Source: Owenia fusiformis | Taxonomy: Eukaryota; Annelida; Polychaeta; Sabellida; Oweniidae | Direction: 5' to 3' | Assembly (NCBI GenBank): GCA_903813345.2 | Contig: CAIIXF020000069.1 | Location: forward strand, 1 to 64,000 | Length of the DNA stretch: 64,000 bases | Shown: piece after piece, positions 55,909-64,000 of the stretch | Layout: every line of letters begins with the position of its first letter | Position numbering within the stretch: the stretch's first letter is position 1 | Position numbers and translations under genes: made by a program | The notes under the pieces: generated by a model | What the model was told of the DNA's origin: nothing | What the model saw: only the letters and a program-made list of their open reading frames with translations | Databases searched by the model: none

Positions 55909-58060
55909 TGCAGTTTATATAGTTGTCCGGGGATGTTTGAGATGATTTACCATTTACTGTGACCTTTATTTTTCTATTTGAGAGGTATGAAATAATAAAA
56001 TTCAAGAGCTTTCCTGAAAAGCCATATGCTTTCAGCTTATGTATTAACAGATGGTGTGGTACCCTATCAAAAGCGGCCGAAATGTCAAAAAAGACCGACC
56101 TAATATCGAAGCCATTACTAAAATTTGTCCAAATAAAATCATGAATCGCTAGAAGTTGGATTTCATTGCAATGACCCTTTAAAAATCCGGATTGATATTT
56201 GTAAAGTAGATTGTTTTCAATAAGGTGCTTGTACATTTTATCATAGACTATCCTTTCAATGATTTTGGAAACAATGCTAAGGAGAGAGATAGGTCTGTAA
56301 TTGTTAAGATTATTTTTGCTATCTTTTTTATGTATAGGGCAAACATTCCCAAGTTTCCAAATTTGAGGAAAAGTGTTTGCCTGTAAAAGTTTATTGAATA
56401 AAATGTAGAGAGGAAATGAAATTGACTTTGAGCATATTTTGAGCATTTTGATGGTGATTTCATCAGGGCCATTGGCCTTGGAAGGGTCAAGATTATTTAT
56501 TATGTTAGTAATATCCTGTCTATCAAATGTAATATCACTTAACAGATTATCGCACCTCTGAGGAAATGGAGTGTCAAAGTGGTCAAGATTTTCATTTGAA
56601 TGATTTTTTTCAACAAAGAAGTTAAGAAAGGCATCAGATTTCTCTTGACTAGAACTGAAGATTATGCCTGACTGTTCCAATGTCGGAATTTGACTATTAA
56701 ATTTTTTGCCTAAACGTTTTTTGATAAGTACCCAAAATTTGTCATTGGCATGAGTCTCGCCATTCAATGAGTCAACCTGTTCATTTGTAAAATTTTCTTT
56801 GGTAGATGTTACGAGATTTTTAACAACTTCAGCTTGGGCCTTATAAGCCATATAGTGTTGCTCTGATTTGCTTAACTTAAACTTCAAAAACAATTTTTTC
56901 TTTTTTTGAATAGCATGAGCAATTATCTCATTATACCAAGGTTTATCATTGGCTTTTACTTTTTTGAGTTTGCTTGGAATGTGCAGTGTAAACAATGCCA
57001 TCATTTTATTTGTAAGCACTTCAGTCAAAATATTTACATCTTCAGTCTGATTAAAAGATTCATTCCAGTCAATATCCTTCATGTCTTGATTAAGTGCTTC
57101 GGTATTTGTTAAATAATATGTCCATACACTTTTAAGTTCAGACTCCTCTTTATGTAACAATGCATCAAGTTGGGTAAACAGAGTACAATGATCAGTTGAG
57201 CCTTTAGGTTCACACACCTTGGAAAAGTTCAAAAGGCCAGGTGAATTGGTAATTGTCAAATCGATACAGCTAGATGATGTTGGAGTAATCCTTGTGGGTT
57301 CTTTAACAGTTTGGTCAAATCCATTTTGAAATAGAATATCATTTAGAAGTTTCCCGGTGTAATCTTTATCTCCCTGGAGGAACCAAGATTTGCTTTTTGC
57401 ATTAAAATCTCCATTTAGAATAATCCCATCGAAATTAATGTTGTTCAATTGTTGGAGTTTTTGATTCATCAAGTTTAAATATTCATCTCTCTGATTGGCT
57501 GATTGCGAAGGGGAACGATAAAAGACCCCGTAAAGAAATTTTTTATGTTTAATTTTTAACTCAACCCACATTGCATCAAGGCCATCAATACTGAGATCAG
57601 GCCTAGGTGTCTGCAAAATGTTCTCGTGGGTGTAAATCATTAATCCGCGACCACTTGGAGAGTAAAGGGGCGTGTGAAATCCCTTCAGCAAATATTTATC
57701 ATGTATGATGTTATCTGTTAAAAGACCAGCTTCACATAGTCCTATAACATTAGCATTATTATTTCTACTCCAAATATCAAGGGCTTCAAATCTAGCGCCA
57801 TTATCAGCCCTGAGGCTATTTATATTTGAGAAAACTATATTTAATTCATCAGGCCCGGGATTACTTTCAACATCATTGGACAAGGTCAAAATGAGATCAG
57901 AAATATTGGGTTGACAGAAAAGTATACTGAAACCTGGTATAAGTAGTGACAGGCATGTAGTCAGCAACAGAGCCAGAGTGTACCTTGGATTTAGCTTGTA
58001 TTTATTTATACTGTAGAGTCTCCATGAAATGGACACTGGAACAAAAATTGAAACAAGCAT
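55763..58060 (-). CDS. LINE endonuclease-reverse transcriptase with N-terminal 2A-type motif
   Basis: The first in-frame ATG is at 58060, giving 765 residues. The frame is open without an ATG to about 58213, so the native start may be lost. The N-terminus is hydrophobic (residues 1-12 and 27-48), then D-V-E-S-N-P-G-P at 63-70. The endonuclease follows: NIVFSNINSL, CEAGL (E110), LNGDFN (217-220) and STDHC (D290, H291). RT has NYRPISLLS, FFDISAAFDRVPHH (658-665 core), VPQGSILGPLLF (720) and IYADD (748-751). It would nick DNA and copy LINE RNA at the target. The frame runs on 18 nonsense-like codons after YADD because of a frameshift. Confidence 0.85.
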   Translation of the reverse strand: MLVSIFVPVSISWRLYSINKYKLNPRYTLALLLTTCLSLLIPGFSILFCQPNISDLILTLSNDVESNPGPDELNIVFSNINSLRADNGARFEALDIWSRNNNANVIGLCEAGLLTDNIIHDKYLLKGFHTPLYSPSGRGLMIYTHENILQTPRPDLSIDGLDAMWVELKIKHKKFLYGVFYRSPSQSANQRDEYLNLMNQKLQQLNNINFDGIILNGDFNAKSKSWFLQGDKDYTGKLLNDILFQNGFDQTVKEPTRITPTSSSCIDLTITNSPGLLNFSKVCEPKGSTDHCTLFTQLDALLHKEESELKSVWTYYLTNTEALNQDMKDIDWNESFNQTEDVNILTEVLTNKMMALFTLHIPSKLKKVKANDKPWYNEIIAHAIQKKKKLFLKFKLSKSEQHYMAYKAQAEVVKNLVTSTKENFTNEQVDSLNGETHANDKFWVLIKKRLGKKFNSQIPTLEQSGIIFSSSQEKSDAFLNFFVEKNHSNENLDHFDTPFPQRCDNLLSDITFDRQDITNIINNLDPSKANGPDEITIKMLKICSKSISFPLYILFNKLLQANTFPQIWKLGNVCPIHKKDSKNNLNNYRPISLLSIVSKIIERIVYDKMYKHLIENNLLYKYQSGFLKGHCNEIQLLAIHDFIWTNFSNGFDIRSVFFDISAAFDRVPHHLLIHKLKAYGFSGKLLNFIISYLSNRKIKVTVNGKSSQTSPDNYINCSVPQGSILGPLLFLIYINDLPDTLSSKCFIYADDRSIFLPKSPNSTPK
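57851..57874 (-). other. 2A-type ribosome-skipping motif in the LINE frame
   Basis: The codons spell D-V-E-S-N-P-G-P, an exact match to the 2A core D-[V/I]-E-x-N-P-G-P, preceded by the leucine-rich SDLILTLSN that such motifs need. 2A peptides cause the ribosome to skip the G-P bond, so the hydrophobic leader would be released and the endonuclease-RT would start with proline. Active 2A-like motifs in this position are known from APE-type LINEs of several invertebrates. Confidence 0.75.
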
Positions 58061-58171
58061 TGTACTCAAGATTTTACATATAACTAAAATAGATATTATG
58101 CATGTTTTGATGTCAAAGAGTTGCCCTAGGTTATATTGAGGATGATACAGTGTAAAGCATATTCCCAGCAA

Positions 58172-58333
58172 GAGAGTACTGATTGTTATCAGGAGAATTA
58201 AAGTGAGCTTAGAAAATAACTAGATTTTGGAAATTGAACGAGTTCAATTTCAGACTCCAGATCTAGACTTTTTTTAGCCGAGTCATCCAGAATAAGCCAA
58301 GTCATCCAAAATAAGCTAAGTCATCCAGCAAAA
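58172..58333. other. LINE 5' flank and start of the simple-repeat block
   Basis: Contains AGACTCCAGAT at 58252-58262, whose inverse recurs at the hairpin at 60132-60158, and a short AAGTCATCCA duplication. Confidence 0.4.
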
Positions 58334-58530
58334 GATGGATGGATGGATGGATGGATGAAAAAGGAAGGAAGGAAGGATAGGATAGAATAGGATGGGACGA
58401 TAGGATAGAATAGGAAAGAAGGATAGAATAGAATAGGAAGAAGTGATAGAATAGGAAGGATAGGAAGAAGAGGATACGAAGCAAGGGTAGATAGGAAGGA
58501 TAGGATAGGATCAGAAAGGAAGGATGGATG
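58334..58530. repeat. Purine-rich GGAT/GGAA/GATA microsatellite
   Basis: Starts as pure GGAT repeats, passes through GGAA, and becomes a mixed AGGATAGAATAGG pattern. The serine/proline-rich minus-strand frames across it are artefacts. Confidence 0.9.
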
Positions 58531-58549
58531 CATTTTTCAATATTTTCTT

Positions 58550-59850
58550 CTCTACTCTTGACTTTCTATCAGGATACCATCAGATTGATTTTTCTTGAAA
58601 TTTCAAAACGCCATTACTTCCGAACCGGAAGTTGGATCGAAATTTGATTTGCAGATTCGGATTCCTGACAAAATTCTACCCCTAATTCATAATTCATACA
58701 TTAAATTTGGCGAATTTTTATTTTGACCTACTTTTCGGACATGCCATAACTTCGGAACCGGATGTCGAATCGAAATTTGGTTTGCAGATTCGGATTTCTG
58801 AGAAAACTCAAACGTTAAATTTGGAGAACTTTTTATTTTGACCTACTTTTCGGAAACCGTATCTCAAAAGTGGGTCAAAATACTTTCTGACGGCAAAAGG
58901 CTAACGCTATAAGCACACTCTTGGCTACATGTATACACAATTTCGAGGAATATAATTAAAGTGTAGTGTCAGAATCGCAAAAATAAGGATAAACTATGAA
59001 TTTGACTTAGATTTTGACCTAGGGATTTTGGTGTCCAAATTTTGAAGTTAGGTAGCCTTCGAGGTTCCCTTCTTTCATAGGCTTTCATTATTTTAAGCTG
59101 TACTTAGTCTATATCTCGTATTTTACACTTCAAAAAAATCTTTTTTCCCATTGACATAACATGGGGCACCAAATTTAGCGATTTTTGAGCTTTCAAAATG
59201 TCATAACTTCCGAACTGGTAGTCGGATCGAAATTTAGTTTGCAGATTCGGATTCCTGAGAAAATTCTATACTAAGTTCATAACTCACACATTAAATTAAG
59301 ATAATTTTTTTTTTGACCTACATTTCGGACACCATATCTCAAAAGTGGGGCAAAATACTTTCTGACGGCAAAAGGCTAACACTATTAGCGCACTCTTGGC
59401 TACATGTATACAAAATTTCGAAGAATATAATTAATCTGTAGTGTCAGAATAGCAAAAATAAAGAAAGACTTTGAATTTGACCTAGATTTTGACCTAGGCA
59501 TTTTGGTGTCCAAATTTTGGAGCTAGATGGCTTTTGATGTCCCCTTCTTTTAAAAACTTTCATTATATTTAGCTGAACTCAGTCTATATTTCGTATTTTT
59601 CACTTCAAAAAAATCTTTTTTCCCATTGACTTAACATGGGCACCAAATTTAGCGATTATTGAGCTTTCAAAACGCCATAACTTCCGAACCGGAAGTCCGA
59701 TCCGAATTTGGTTTTCAGATTCGGAATTCTGAGAAAATATCCTATAAGACTAATATCCCAGACATTTGATTCGGAGAATTTTTTTTTGGACCTCGTTTTC
59801 GGACACTGATATCTCGAAATCGGTTTGAGATATCAAAAAACTAAATCGAC
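58550..59850. repeat. Long satellite unit of about 475-590 bp, roughly 2.5 copies
   Basis: The phrase CATAACTTCCGAACCGG and its variants begin units at about 58606, 59197 and 59669. Each unit continues with GGATCGAAATTTG, CAGATTCGGA-T-CTGA, TTTTGACCTAC, CTTTCTGACGGCAAAAGGCT and CCATTGAC-TAACATGGG. The first unit contains an extra internal repeat of about 120 bp. No coding potential. Confidence 0.85.
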
Positions 59851-59966
59851 TCTAGATTTCTTACTTTTTTATGAGGAACACAATGAAAAAAAACCGGATC
59901 AAAAATATTGAAGGACGACCGAGAAAATCGAGAAAAGTGACAAAGTACTGGATTTGACCTAGTTCT

Positions 59967-59979
59967 TGACCTTTGACCT
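59967..59979 (-). promoter_or_regulatory. DR1-type nuclear-receptor half-site pair
   Basis: TGACCTTTGACCT is an exact inverse DR1 (AGGTCA-A-AGGTCA). The same 13-mer occurs in the 446-bp satellite near 20.4-20.7 kb. It lies in repeat DNA, so function is doubtful. Confidence 0.3.
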
Positions 59980-60086
59980 AGATAAAAATTTGACCCAATT
60001 TCCGAGGAACTAGATACTGGACCTAAATTGACCAAATGATTGACTTTACTGAAGACCTAATGGTTATTGAGAAAACTGGTTTAGAA

Positions 60087-60117
60087 AAAGAAGAAGAAGA
60101 AGAAGAAGAAGAAGAAA
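60087..60117. repeat. AAG trinucleotide microsatellite
   Basis: About ten AAG units. Confidence 0.9.
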
Positions 60118-60131
60118 ACTGACGAAAACAA

Positions 60132-60158
60132 TAGACTCCAGATTTCATCTGGAGTCTA
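60132..60158. other. Perfect 12-bp hairpin with TTC loop, followed by CTAA
   Basis: TAGACTCCAGAT and ATCTGGAGTCTA pair perfectly around TTC, and the right arm overlaps a CTAA. AGACTCCAGAT also stands at 58252-58262, so the two positions may be the ends of one 1.9-kb element that includes the microsatellite and satellite. Confidence 0.75.
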
Positions 60159-60584
60159 ATAAGTTCCTAAACTGGGGAAAATTCAAATTGAAGTCATTGG
60201 TTGTATTTGAAGAAGTTACCTTACAAAATCCCACTCTGAACATACCTATCGCAGATCTCCATTGCATAATACTAACCCCCATGTGCAACCACAGCCCCAG
60301 GGATGACAGCAGCAGCACTCCACCAGCAATTTTGGAGGTCATGAAACTTTACAAATAAACTCACAATTGCACTTTTAAGACATGCTGAAAATGTAAGCAG
60401 AATACATAATTATGAAATGAATAAGTCTGAAGATACAATTGGTCAGAAAGTATTAAAATCTGCTTGAAATTGTGAAACATTGTATTCTCTATTCCACTCA
60501 GTTTAAAAATGCATTAGAATTAATAATACGCAGCTATGGGTATAAGCATTGTATAGAATAACAATCCTCTATCTACATTATTAT
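60159..60584. other. No gene seen
   Basis: AT-rich. A short minus-strand frame (60145-60342) has a hydrophobic N-terminus but no recognisable domain. Confidence 0.3.
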
Positions 60585-62350
60585 TAATAAAGCTAGAAAT
60601 GTAGCTATTTAAGAAACACATGACAGCCATCTTGAAAAACGGTGGCCTTTACACGTTATTTTACGATTTTGCTGTAACTTGAAAAATAGTCGAGCAATTT
60701 TATTCATATTTGATTTGTGAATACTCATAGGCATGGCACACTGTTTTATGATACTTAGGCTAGAAGGCGGGCACTTTGAAAATAGCCGCCATTTTTACAT
60801 GTGTCATTTAACGCTTTTACTCTCACTCGATCAAAACATAACAGAGTGATTTGGTTCATATTTGATATGTAAATACTCATTAGCATGGCACACTGTCTTA
60901 TAAGAATTCAGCTAGTAGGCGGCCATTCGTATCTGTGTTATTTTGTGATCTTTGCTATAACTGAAAAAGAAGTAGAAGGATTTAGTAAAAATGTCAGCCA
61001 TGGCTGGTCAATGGGATTTGCTACTCTTTGGCATTGCTGTTATCTAGTTATCCTTGAGAATTTACCTGAAAGACAAAATGGTGTGTTAACGATGTATTTA
61101 AAGACTTGTTTAAGAGACTTCTCCATGGCATTTTTTCTTTATTGCGTTTTGTTTTGAATTTTTAACACCATAATAACACCATAACAACCCACTATGCAAC
61201 TTTTCAACACGTAGAATGTTAAAATATTAAATATGAAAATACCTTTTTCATAATGGAGTCAAATAGGAAAAATGACTTAATCTGAATTATTGTCAAATGC
61301 ATTGGCGCGATTGTCTTGAAGTTTACAGAAATAATAAGTAATGATATGATGAATAGTTTGAATTGATATAAAAAAAATCACTGTCACTACAATTTAGCCA
61401 TTAAACAGTACCCTGTTGATCATATTCTCCGAATAATATTAAAGTATCAGTAATGGTATCGCTAATACTAAAGTATCAGTATTGCACACCAAAGTGTACT
61501 TTGGTGTGCTAATTTAGCTGCTGAAGTTTGGGTCACTACTACCTATCTCAAGAAACAATGAAACATCCTAGGGGGAGTACCTGATTTTCGCCAGAAATTC
61601 AACAAATCTGGAAGAGAAAGTTTACAATTGAATAGGCGCACGACACGGGGAAATATGCTAGGGCTTCTAGGATTTTTTGAACCCATGGGTTTCTAAGATA
61701 AAAGATCTTTTAAAAAAGGCACAACGTCACCAACGTGCAGATGTCAATCTAGGCATCAGCATATACAATTTGAACCAAATCCATCCACTGATGTTTTATC
61801 ACATATTACACTTTAAACGAAAAATGGCGGCCATTTTGAAATTGATCCGCCATGTCTTTAGCAGAGCTCCTTTGTCCCTTGGCATCAACACATAAAGTTT
61901 GAACCAAATCCGTCAATTGGCTTTTGGATTATCAAAGATTACGTTTTTATGAAAAATGGAGGCCATTTTAAAATTCAGTAGCCATCTTGAAATTTTTTCT
62001 TTGACAGAGCTCATTTGTCCCTTGGCCCCGACATATACAATTTGAACCAAAACCGTCAATTGGCATTTGAGTGATCAAAGATTACGTTCTTTTACGAAAA
62101 ATGGCAGCCATTTTGAAATTCAGCCACGGTGACGATTTTTTCTCGAATAAAGCAACTGTGTCCATAACCATCATCATACATGTATACAGACAAATGGCGG
62201 CCATTTTGATTAATAGTGGCCATTTTGAAAATATGTTTTTGAGCTGACTTCCTAGATCTCTAAGCATCAGAATATAGAATTTGAACCAAACCCATCAAAT
62301 ACTAGTTTATTTAATATATCAATGAAAAATTGTGGCAGGTTTGAAATTCA
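60585..62350. repeat. Right copy of the 1.8-kb inverted duplication (partner 43450-45232)
   Basis: The orientation is opposite to the left copy. It contains a perfect 26-bp palindrome at 61484-61509 (GCACACCAAAGT-GT-inverse), which in the left copy (around 44150) has decayed. From about 61800 it runs into the tandem array described below, which is longer on this side. Confidence 0.85.
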
Positions 62351-63240
62351 GCTGTCATTTTGAAAATGTTCTATTTATTTATTTATTTTAATTTTATTAT
62401 AGTGTCATGAGTTAAAATACAATTACATATATAAAACAATAGTACACTGTTAAAATCACCCCAGGCCCCCTATTGGCCTATAAGACACTTTTGTAAAAAA
62501 CATATAAATCATGCTTTGTAAATAAAATGTTCCCGTCGTTTAAGCATCCGGTCACAGGATTTTGCAGTGAAGAGACAAATTCTATCATTAGACATTAAAC
62601 ACTGAAATTTACTCTCTTCATCTAAATTCATGAAACCAGTTACAATAGTAGATACGTTTGCAAGCAGAGTTCATTTGTCCCTACAAAGGTACAAAGTTAT
62701 AAAATTTGAATCAGATTCATCCACTGATGTTTGAGTTATCATAGATTATGTTTTTAACGATAAAAGGCAGCCATTTTGAAATTAAACCACCATCTTGAAA
62801 ATCTCTTCTTGAGCAGAGCCTGGCCATGGGCGTTGACATATAACATTTAAATCATAATGCACTAGATTACGTTTTTTTATGAGACATTGTGGCCATTTTG
62901 AAATTCAATAGCCATCTTAAAAATTACTTCTTTAGCAGAGCTCTTTGTCCCTAAGCATCAACATATAAAATTTGGACATAATCCGCCAATTTGAGTTTAA
63001 CTTATTTAAGATTAACGAAAATGGCAGCCACTTTTAAATTCAGCTATCATCTTGAAATTCTTTTTCGAACAGAGCTACTGTGCTTTTTGCCTCCAGAATA
63101 AAAACTTTTACCCAAATCCGACCACTGACATTTGATATCAAAGATTACGTTTTTACGATAAAGGCGGCCATTTGGAAAGTCAGTGACTATCTTGAAAATT
63201 TCTCCTTGATATCCTTGAGCAAAGCTCTTTTTTTTAGATA
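61800..63240. repeat. Tandem array of roughly 130-bp units with ATGGCGGCCATTTTGAAATT core
   Basis: About ten units. Each has ATGGC-GCCATTTTGAAATT, CATCTTGAAA, a GCAGAGCTC-TTTGTCCCT block, AACATATA-AATTTGAACCAAAT, and TCAAAGATTACGTTTTTA. A LINE fragment (62364-62655) interrupts it. The last units near 63240 are the most diverged. Confidence 0.8.
62364..62655 (-). mobile_element. Short LINE 3' end with a TTTA-type tail inserted in the array
   Basis: The minus strand encodes a C-terminal segment (ICLFTAKSCDRMLKRREHFI before a TGA), then a 3' UTR that ends in an ATAAATAAATAAATA microsatellite tail at 62365-62385. The repeat array resumes on both sides. This LINE differs from the CR1/L2-type fragments elsewhere in the window. 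The TSD is unclear. Confidence 0.6.
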
Positions 63241-63807
63241 TTTGAATTATCGCCCGGACACACGGACGGCAGAACAGGTGGGATTATAAAAAATAGCGAT
63301 AGAAAAACCTCTAGCAGGACTAATAGTTGGTATTTAAAATTGAACCAATCAATAGATAATCATCAACATTCTTTGCGAAAGCTCAGGTTAGCATGTGTTC
63401 TCATTACTACAAGAACACAGGATGGTGGAGTCAACACCTAGTTTAATAAAAAGGTGAGAGAACATTTTTCTTCAGACAAATTGTTAGAATCTGTATCGCG
63501 CAGTATTTATTTGCTTCTAACTTTGCTACACCGGTCCTTTTTAAGCATTCTATAATACAGGATCATATACTTCACGAAAAAAGCATATCTTCAAATGAAC
63601 ATATGGGTGTAGAATCTTACTGAGAAGGAAACTAGCTATTATAATGCTCGTACAAGTAAGTGTTCACAGCTCAAAAAATGAAAAATCAAATTGTGTATTT
63701 CATAAAGAGATTTCCTTTATTTATCTATTTGATAAAAATATTGAACATAATGATTAAATACTAGCAGTTCATCAAACACCCTGTTTATCTAATGCTTAAG
63801 AGTGCCT
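63241..63807. other. No gene seen
   Basis: AT-rich flank of the array with no recognised feature. Confidence 0.3.
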
Positions 63808-64000
63808 GTGTATTCCAAGGGAAGGTACAGACTGTGTATTCCAAAGGATGGTACAGGCTGTGTATTCCAAGGGATGGTACAGGCTGTACATTTCACGGGA
63901 TGGTACAAGCTGTGTATTCCAAGGGAAGGGACAGGCTGTGTATTTCAAGGGAGGGTACAGGCTGCGTTTTCCAAGGAATAGAACAGGCTGTGTATTACAA
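63808..64000. repeat. 26-bp minisatellite, seven units and continuing past the window
   Basis: The unit is GTGTATTCCAAGGGATGGTA then CAGGCT. The period is exactly 26 across seven complete units plus an 11-base start of the eighth. Substitutions occur but no indels. Confidence 0.95.

Larger units (their letters stand above)
54590..58230 (-). mobile_element. Nearly complete CR1/L2-type LINE
   Basis: It contains an apurinic-like endonuclease, a reverse transcriptase and a C-terminal knuckle region, in the right order on the minus strand. The 3' UTR runs to about 54590. The coding region is broken by only two single-base frameshifts, at homopolymers (near 55800 and 55370). No first-ORF protein is present upstream, so it is probably 5'-truncated or a single-ORF type. 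It is the youngest-looking large element in the window. Confidence 0.85.

Noticed and set aside
58302-58533. Serine/proline/leucine-rich small proteins
   Set aside because: Translation of a GGAT/GGAA microsatellite.
43450-62350. Polinton/Maverick-like giant transposon suggested by inverted arms about 19 kb apart
   Set aside because: No protein-primed DNA polymerase, integrase, packaging ATPase or capsid frame lies between the arms. The contents are ordinary retroelements and a Tc1/mariner copy.

Overview
The window is AT-rich nuclear DNA from an animal, most likely a marine invertebrate. The evidence is intronless type II membrane glycosyltransferase paralogs of the nucleotide-diphospho-sugar transferase (GT77-like) type, tyrosine-recombinase (DIRS-order) retrotransposons, CR1/L2-type LINEs, Tc1/mariner-type elements and many MITEs, with no operon or bacterial signals. 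The phylum cannot be fixed from the sequence alone. An echinoderm, hemichordate, cephalochordate or lophotrochozoan would all fit.

Layout. Positions 1-17 kb form a small cluster of Golgi-type glycosyltransferase genes. An intact gene lies on the minus strand (1165-2181), a frameshifted glycosyltransferase-like gene on the minus strand (about 4790-5791), and an intact paralog of the first on the plus strand (15769-16779). Around them are a left-edge LINE fragment, minisatellites, an 8-bp-TSD MITE (7083-7673), a three-way-junction hairpin (11430-11494) and an unusual array of short perfect palindromes (14905-15575) just upstream of the second intact gene.

Positions 17-33 kb hold no recognised host gene. 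They contain direct duplications, TIR MITEs, and a 5.2-kb long-TIR element (21055-26210) inserted into a satellite copy. That element contains further MITEs and a LINE fragment with its own TSD. Two abutting foldback elements (27593-29520) follow, then two back-to-back Tc1/mariner elements with decayed transposases.

Positions 33-43 kb carry a second long-TIR element (32870-36893), another 8-bp-TSD MITE, a young 476-bp tandem duplication and a decayed DIRS-like retrotransposon (gag-like zinc fingers, RT, RNase H, tyrosine recombinase; 39434-43060).

Positions 43-62 kb are bracketed by two 1.8-kb inverted copies of one sequence (43450-45232 and 60585-62350). Between them are a tRNA-derived SINE head, a LINE 3' fragment, a third Tc1/mariner element, a second DIRS-like element split by a 1.7-kb insertion, and a nearly complete LINE (54590-58230). 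The LINE reading frame carries a 2A-type D-V-E-S-N-P-G-P motif between a hydrophobic leader and the endonuclease. The right end is satellite and minisatellite DNA.

Functionally the only probable host coding genes are the two intact glycosyltransferases. Everything else with coding signal is transposon-derived. The observations most worth following up are the 2A-bearing LINE, the palindrome array, the localised near-identity between the two glycosyltransferase genes, the nested insertion history and the long-TIR elements without a visible transposase.
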